Below are positions 59,231-64,000 of a stretch of 64,000 nucleotides of DNA, piece after piece. This stretch comes from Comamonadaceae bacterium OTU4NAUVB1 (GTDB taxonomy: Bacteria; Pseudomonadota; Gammaproteobacteria; Burkholderiales; Burkholderiaceae_C). Under the pieces are notes generated by a model, which saw nothing but the letters and a program-made list of their open reading frames with translations, was not told the DNA's origin and searched no databases. The stretch spans positions 1,860,001-1,924,000 of the forward strand of contig CP099605.1 in assembly GCA_024372625.1 (NCBI GenBank), written 5' to 3'. The translations under genes and the position numbers were made by a program. The first letter of the stretch is position 1. The number at the start of each line of letters is the position of its first letter.

Positions 59231-59304
59231 GCGGGTGTAGCTCAATGGCAGAGCTGTTGCTTCCCAAGCAACTGACGAGGGTTCGATTCCCTTCACCCGC
59301 TCCA
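59231..59304 (+). tRNA. tRNA-Gly (CCC)
   Basis: Acceptor GCGGGTG pairs with CACCCGC, the anticodon stem GTTGC/GCAAC encloses TTCCCAA with anticodon CCC, and the T arm GGTTCGATTCC is regular; discriminator T and encoded CCA end at 59304. 74 bases with CCA. A TACAAT box at 59214-59219 is a likely -10 element. No integrase or duplicated end is nearby. Confidence 0.95.
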
Positions 59305-59542
59305 CGGATCCGACGGCGCCCGCCGTCTTGCAGATGCCCCGGTCCCCCGCTCCACGCGCAGCGCGGTTCCTCCCCGCCTTCCTTCCAGCCTCCTCCTCCA
59401 CCGCGAATCGCCGGCCGTCGGTGCGCCGGCAGGGGAACGGCGCCCCGCCTTCCCGCGCCGTCCGTGAACCGGCGGCAGGAATGAGGTAGGGTCCGGGACG
59501 GCGCCGGTCGTCGCGACCGGGCCCGGGACTTCGATCCTGGCC

Positions 59543-60889
59543 ATGTCTTCATCCCATCGGAGGCAAGAAAATGACGAACAGCTGTCCACCGGCAGGGCGT
59601 GCCGGATCGATGCCGGGATGGGCCGCGCGATGAAGCGGCTCGGCGAGGAGCTCCAGAAGCTCTCCAAGGAGGACATCGAGACGCTGTTCAAGCAGATCCT
59701 GGACGCGGTGCCCGACATGGTGCTGCTCAAGGCGCCCGGCTCGCGGCTGGTGTGGGCCAACGCCGCCTTCCGCGCCGCCTACGGGATGTCGAAGGGGCAT
59801 TTCGAGCAGGTGGTGGACAGCTCGCACTACCGCCCGGAATACACGCGCCAGTACATCGAGGCCGACGCCGCCGTCTTCAACGACCACCAGACGATCGTCG
59901 TTCCCAACGAACCCATGACGCGCGCCGACGGCGAGGTGATCCGGGTGCACACGACCAAATCGCCGATCCACGACGAGCAGGGCCGCGTCGTGATGCTGGT
60001 GGCGGTCTGCCACGACCTGGCCGAGCGCAACCGGCTGGAGGCGCGGCTGCGGCTGGCCGACCGGATGGCGTCGGTCGGCACGCTGGCCGCGGGCATCGCG
60101 CACGAGATCAACACGCCGATCCAGTTCGTCAACGACAGCGTGCATTTCCTGCAGCAGGCCTCCGAGGACCTGCTGGGCTGCCTGCAGCACGTCGAAGCAC
60201 TGCGTCGCCAGCTGGGCGACGGCGGCGCGGCGGCCACGCCGGGGGGCCTGGACCCGGCGGCCCGCGCGCTGGTGGCGGACGCCGACACGATCGACATCGC
60301 CGACCTCGCCGAGCACATCCCCAAGGCCTTCGCGCGCTGCCAGGACGGCCTGGACCGCGTGAGCGCGATCGTCCGGGCGATGCGCGTCTTCGCGCATCCG
60401 GCCAACGACGTCATGGCGCCGTCGGACCTGAACCAGGCGATCCAGAGCACGCTGACGATCGCGCGCAACGAATACCGGTTCGTCGCCGACCTGACGACGG
60501 CGTTCGGCGAGCTGCCGCCCGTGCACTGCCTGATCGGCGACATCAACCAGGTCGTGCTCAACCTGGTGGTGAATTCGGCCCATTCGATCGCGCAACGCAA
60601 CGCCGGCACCGACCGCAAGGGACGCATCGACATCCGCACGACCTGCGACGCGACGAACGCGTTCATCGCCATCGCCGACACCGGAACAGGCATCGCGCCG
60701 GACATCGCCTCGCGCGTTTTCGAGATGTTCTTCACCACCAAGGAAGTCGGCAAGGGCACCGGCCAGGGCCTGGCGATGGCCTGGTCGGTGATCACGGAGA
60801 AGCACGGCGGAGAGATCCGGTTCGAGAACAACGCCGACGGCGGCGTGACATTCACCCTGCAACTGCCCATCGCCGGCAAGGCGTCGTGA
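59543..60889 (+). CDS. PAS-domain sensor histidine kinase
   Basis: 448-residue cytoplasmic kinase without membrane helices. A PAS domain (about residues 50-160) is followed by a HisKA region with His187 (GIAHEINTPIQFV), N box (DINQVVLNLVVNSAHS), G1 (DTGTGIAPDI) and G2 (GTGQGLAMAWSV). The start is uncertain: ATG codons at 59618 and 59630 are plausible, and the first 29 residues look less protein-like. It is followed after 49 bases by a response regulator that probably receives its phosphate. Confidence 0.9.
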   Translation: MSSSHRRQENDEQLSTGRACRIDAGMGRAMKRLGEELQKLSKEDIETLFKQILDAVPDMVLLKAPGSRLVWANAAFRAAYGMSKGHFEQVVDSSHYRPEYTRQYIEADAAVFNDHQTIVVPNEPMTRADGEVIRVHTTKSPIHDEQGRVVMLVAVCHDLAERNRLEARLRLADRMASVGTLAAGIAHEINTPIQFVNDSVHFLQQASEDLLGCLQHVEALRRQLGDGGAAATPGGLDPAARALVADADTIDIADLAEHIPKAFARCQDGLDRVSAIVRAMRVFAHPANDVMAPSDLNQAIQSTLTIARNEYRFVADLTTAFGELPPVHCLIGDINQVVLNLVVNSAHSIAQRNAGTDRKGRIDIRTTCDATNAFIAIADTGTGIAPDIASRVFEMFFTTKEVGKGTGQGLAMAWSVITEKHGGEIRFENNADGGVTFTLQLPIAGKAS

Positions 60890-60938
60890 ATCCGGCGCGG
60901 CGCGGCGCGCGAACCACCAGGGAACCGATCGGAAAGTC

Positions 60939-62102
60939 ATGTCGATGAATCCAGCCACGAAACCGCACATCCTGTGCGTGGACGACGAACCGCAGGTGCT
61001 GGAGTCGCTGCGGCTCAACCTGCGGCGCACCTGCACGGTGTCGACGGCCACCAGCGGCGCCGAGGCGCTGGCCCTGCTCGCGCCGGAAAGCGACGTCGCG
61101 GTCATCGTCTCGGACATGCGCATGCCGTCGATGAACGGCGCGGTGTTCCTGGCGCAGGCGCGCGTGAAGGCGCCCGACGCGGTGCGCCTCCTGCTGACCG
61201 GCCAGTCGGACATCGATTCGGCCATCGCGGCGGTGAACGACGGGCAGATCTTCCGTTTCCTGAGCAAGCCGTGCGCGCCGACCGTGCTGCTCGAGGCGGT
61301 GGCGTCGGCCGTCGCGCAGCACCGGCTGGTCACCGCCGAACGCGTGCTGCTGCAGCAGACGCTCCACGGCAGCATCCAGGCGCTGACCGAGATGCTGGCG
61401 ATGGTCAATCCGATCGCCTTCGGCCGCTCCGTGCGGATCCGCAAGCTGGCCAGCGAACTGGCCGAACAGCAGCGGATGAAGGAGCGCTGGCAGCTCGAGG
61501 TGGCGGCGATGCTCTCGCAGATCGGGCACGCCACGCTCCCGCCCCAGGTCGCGGAGAAGGCGTACTACGGCCTGCCGCTGTCGGCCGAGGAGGACCGGCT
61601 GATCCAGGGCCTGCCGGTGCTGGTGGAAAGGCTGCTGGCCCACATCCCGCGCCTGGAGACGGTACTGGCCATCCTGCGCAACCACCCCGTCGGCCACGAC
61701 GGCGCGTTCGATGCCCGCGGGCTCGCCCCCGCCGACGTGCCGGTCGCGCGCCAGGGCGCGGGCATGCTGCGCCTGGCCATCGACTTCGACATCCTGGAGT
61801 CGGCCGACAACGGAACGCCCTTCGACGTCGTGCTGGGCACCCTGCGGCGGCGTGGCGGCACCTACGCCCCGGGCCTGCTCGACGCGCTGGAGGCGGTGCG
61901 CGGCGCCGAGGCGGCGCCCGACGTCCAGCACCTCACCCTGCACGAACTCGACGTCGGCATGGTCTTCGCGGAGGACATCAAGACCCCCGCCGGGGTGCTG
62001 CTGGTGGCGCGCGGCTACCAGATCACGGCGCGGGTGCTCGAGCGCATCCAGGATTTCTCGACGGTCGGCGGGACGCAGGTCCGCTGGGCGGTCTTTCGCT
62101 AG
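60939..62102 (+). CDS. response regulator with degenerate HD output domain
   Basis: 387-residue regulator. Receiver domain with acidic pocket VDDE, Asp59 (VSDMRMP) and Lys110 (SKPCAP). The C-terminal 250 residues have the spacing of RpfG-like HD domains (SVRIRKLASELAEQQ, then MLSQIGHATLP), but the His-Asp pair expected in the last motif is Ser193-Gln194, and no GYP motif is seen. Phosphodiesterase activity is therefore unlikely; the domain may bind a nucleotide or a protein instead. Partner of the kinase upstream. Confidence 0.88.
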   Translation: MSMNPATKPHILCVDDEPQVLESLRLNLRRTCTVSTATSGAEALALLAPESDVAVIVSDMRMPSMNGAVFLAQARVKAPDAVRLLLTGQSDIDSAIAAVNDGQIFRFLSKPCAPTVLLEAVASAVAQHRLVTAERVLLQQTLHGSIQALTEMLAMVNPIAFGRSVRIRKLASELAEQQRMKERWQLEVAAMLSQIGHATLPPQVAEKAYYGLPLSAEEDRLIQGLPVLVERLLAHIPRLETVLAILRNHPVGHDGAFDARGLAPADVPVARQGAGMLRLAIDFDILESADNGTPFDVVLGTLRRRGGTYAPGLLDALEAVRGAEAAPDVQHLTLHELDVGMVFAEDIKTPAGVLLVARGYQITARVLERIQDFSTVGGTQVRWAVFR

Positions 62103-62159
62103 GCCGGCACGGGCGGACCATGCGCGCGGCGCGGGGTCCGCGGCCCGGTGGCTTCCGGA

Positions 62160-63284
62160 TCAGTCCCGTGGCGCGTCGTCGCGCGTCAGGCGGGCCATCA
62201 CGTCGCCACCCCGGCGCGGTGGCAGCGCATCGCCCTGCCCGGGCAGGTCCAGCAGCAGGTAGGACGCGACCGCGCGCAGGCGCGGCGCGTAGGTGCGTCG
62301 CAGCCGCGCGAAGCGCTCGGCGCCGGACGCATCGCCGCGCCAAGCGGGCCACGTCGCGCGCAGGGCCGGGGCCAGCCCGGCGTCCCACGCCATCGGGTCG
62401 CCCGCTTCCGGCGTCCATCCGGGCCCATCCGGCGGCGCCACCGCGACCTCCAGCGATTCCGTCACCACCCCGAGCGCGCGCCGGGCGGCCGCGAAGGTGG
62501 CCTCGGCCTGGGGCGGACCGCCGGCCTCGTCGCCCGCGATCAGCAGCGCGCAGACGTCCATCAGCACGGCCAGCGCGGCCAGCCACGAATGGCCCTCGTG
62601 CTGGGACCGGTAGAACGCCAGCATCGGATAGGCCGCGTGGCTCTCGACCAGGTCGCCGGCCCACAACTCCCACTCGCGCAGCCATGCGACGAGCGCGTCG
62701 GGATCGGCCACCGCCGCGTGCCACGCCACCAGGGCCGCCACCGTGGGCGGCGTGCCGGCGCGCGCGGCCAGGTCGACGAGCTGGTAGTCGCGCCGCGAGA
62801 AGTGCTGGTAGAGCACCGGCAGGTAGGAGATCGTCAGCGCGATGAAGCCGAAACCGGTGCCGGCTTCCACGATGACCAGCAGGCGCCCGGTCGTGTGGTG
62901 CGGCACCACGTCGCCGTAGCCCAGGGTGAAGAAGGCGTCGCCGCTCACGCCCATGGCCTGCGCCAGCGTCATCGACGGCTCGCCGCCCAGCAGCTGCTGC
63001 AGCGCCCAGTGCAGCAGCCCGAAGCCGAACATCAGCAGGATGGCCCAGGCGCTGAAGAGCGCCACCATCGACAGCGGCCCGAACACGCCGGCGAAGTCCT
63101 CGCGCTGGCGTCCCGGCCGCAGCCGGCGCGCCAGCCCGGCCCACGCGGCCCATGCGAGCGTGAAGAACACCCGGTTGATGCGCCAGCGGCGGCGCACCGG
63201 GCGCGGCAGCAGCACGACCTCGAAGGCGTCGAGCAGCGTGAGCGTGACCAGGACCAGCCCGACGAGCGCGCCGAACCAGGCCAT
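62160..63284 (-). CDS. potassium channel family protein
   Basis: 374-residue membrane protein. Helices at about 5-25, 35-50 and 72-95 are followed by a pore loop with selectivity filter TLGYGD (120-125) and a last helix (135-157). The C-terminal 215 residues are soluble and do not show an RCK/TrkA nucleotide motif. It probably conducts K+; the cytoplasmic domain has no function I recognise. It lies five bases before the end of the GntR gene on the same strand. Confidence 0.87.
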   Translation of the reverse strand: MAWFGALVGLVLVTLTLLDAFEVVLLPRPVRRRWRINRVFFTLAWAAWAGLARRLRPGRQREDFAGVFGPLSMVALFSAWAILLMFGFGLLHWALQQLLGGEPSMTLAQAMGVSGDAFFTLGYGDVVPHHTTGRLLVIVEAGTGFGFIALTISYLPVLYQHFSRRDYQLVDLAARAGTPPTVAALVAWHAAVADPDALVAWLREWELWAGDLVESHAAYPMLAFYRSQHEGHSWLAALAVLMDVCALLIAGDEAGGPPQAEATFAAARRALGVVTESLEVAVAPPDGPGWTPEAGDPMAWDAGLAPALRATWPAWRGDASGAERFARLRRTYAPRLRAVASYLLLDLPGQGDALPPRRGGDVMARLTRDDAPRD

Positions 63285-63289
63285 GGTCC

Positions 63290-64000
63290 TCAGGCGCCCT
63301 GCCCGCCGCGCCGCGCCATGTGCATCTGGTGCAGCGTGATCTTGCGCACCTCGGCCTGGCTGGTCTCGATGTGGGCGCGCAGCAGCATGGCGGCCTGGTC
63401 GCCGCGATGGGCGCGCACGGCCCCGAGGATCTTGGCGTGCTCGTCGTAGGTGGCGTCGATGCGCGGCTGCTGCGTGAAGTCGAGCCGGCGGATGATGCGG
63501 ATGCGCTCGGTCACCTCGCGGTGCACCCGCGCCATCTCGGCATTGCCCGCGGCGGCGACGAGCGCGCAGTGGAAGTCCTCGTCCCACTGCGCGACCTGCG
63601 CGGTGGCGCCGCTGCGTTCGGCCACGGGCACCAGCCAGATGGCGGCCAGACCGTCGAGCCGCGCGTGGTCGATGCGGCGGTCGGTCTCGCACAGGCGGTG
63701 CACGGCGGTGGTCTCCAGCACCATGCGCAGGTCGTAGAACTGCTCGAACTGGTCGAAGTCGAACGGCAGCACGCGCCAGCCGCTGCGGAACAGCACCTCG
63801 ACGAAACCTTCCTGCTGCAGCCTGAACAGCGCCTGGCGCACCGGCGTGCGCGACACGCCCAGGCGCTCGCCGATCTCGTTCTCGGTGAAGCGGTCGCCCG
63901 GCACGAGCCTGAATTCGGCGATGTCGCGCTTGAGCTGCGCGTGCACCTCGTCGGCCCGCGTGCGGAAGACGGCGACTTCGGCGGGGGCTGCGGAGAGGGG
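63290..64000 (-). CDS. GntR-family regulator, FadR subfamily (5' truncated)
   Basis: The frame stays open to the window edge, so the start is missing; the GTG at 63946 lies inside the helix-turn-helix region and is not the true start. The winged helix reads TENEIGERLGVSRTPVRQALFRLQ, followed by an all-helical FCD effector domain (about 130 residues) with DEDFHCALVAAAGN, HREVTERIRIIR and DEHAKILGAVRAHRG supplying metal-binding His residues. FCD regulators usually respond to carboxylates. Next to it on the strand is the potassium channel gene. Confidence 0.9.
   Translation of the reverse strand, partial: PLSAAPAEVAVFRTRADEVHAQLKRDIAEFRLVPGDRFTENEIGERLGVSRTPVRQALFRLQQEGFVEVLFRSGWRVLPFDFDQFEQFYDLRMVLETTAVHRLCETDRRIDHARLDGLAAIWLVPVAERSGATAQVAQWDEDFHCALVAAAGNAEMARVHREVTERIRIIRRLDFTQQPRIDATYDEHAKILGAVRAHRGDQAAMLLRAHIETSQAEVRKITLHQMHMARRGGQGA

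Noticed and set aside
62109..62145. GCGGACC/GGTCCGC hairpin between the response regulator and the channel gene as a terminator
   Set aside because: Short seven-base stem, 15-base loop and no T-tract on either strand.

Overview
The window is ordinary, gene-dense, high-GC chromosome from a betaproteobacterium, most likely Burkholderiales, family Comamonadaceae (Variovorax/Acidovorax-like). The pointers are the tripartite tricarboxylate transporter with its TctD/TctE regulators, the gene order ilvI-ilvH-ilvC-pssA-leuA, and the ECF sigma factor followed by DUF3619, DUF3106 and RDD genes. This placement comes from gene order and protein resemblance, not from a database search. I see no integrase, transposase, phage gene, CRISPR array or plasmid gene.

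Layout. 1-9.7 kb: end of a HerA-like ATPase gene, a SYLF lipoprotein, then a TetR regulator with a 32-bp palindromic operator driving a translationally coupled RND efflux operon. 9.8-15.7 kb: tctCBA (minus) divergent from tctDE (plus), then an Hsp15-like gene. 15.8-21.5 kb: small unknown genes, a five-PAS GGDEF-EAL protein and a GAF protein. 21.7-24.5 kb: tRNA-Asn, the N-end-rule transferases aat and bpt, and an IclR regulator. 24.5-32.5 kb (minus): a PBP7-type peptidase and the branched-chain amino acid genes leuA, pssA, ilvC, ilvH, ilvI. 32.7-38.9 kb (plus, with glnK on minus): sigma factor module, dgkA, a LOG-family hydrolase, a DMT exporter and a GNAT-like protein. 38.9-43.5 kb: ppa, two small unknown genes, an aldehyde dehydrogenase, a ZIP transporter and Mn-type sodA. 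43.7-48.6 kb: moaA-mobA-moeA and a two-subunit class I fumarase. 48.6-54 kb: rnhA, a methyltransferase, gloB-mltD, an orphan ABC binding protein and a MAPEG protein. 54-57.4 kb: dnaX-ybaB-recR and the 4.5S SRP RNA. 57.4-64 kb: poxB, tRNA-Gly, a PAS histidine kinase with a degenerate-HD response regulator, a potassium channel protein and a truncated GntR regulator.

The most interesting signals are regulatory and most lie in DNA that gene callers skip. (1) leuA is preceded by a 17-codon leader peptide with five leucine codons, three of them CTA, and a terminator that can compete with an anti-terminator: a classical leucine attenuator. (2) dnaX carries a run of nine A, then a hairpin and a -1 frame stop, placed just after domain III, which predicts a short gamma-like product. 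(3) An intrinsic terminator sits between tctC and tctB, which would raise binding-protein output above that of the membrane subunits. (4) A 32-bp perfect palindrome lies 14 bp before the efflux repressor gene. (5) The GGDEF-EAL protein contains five PAS units in exact 122-residue register. No wholly new multi-gene system was recognised; the least explained gene set is the sigma factor/DUF3619/DUF3106/RDD cluster.
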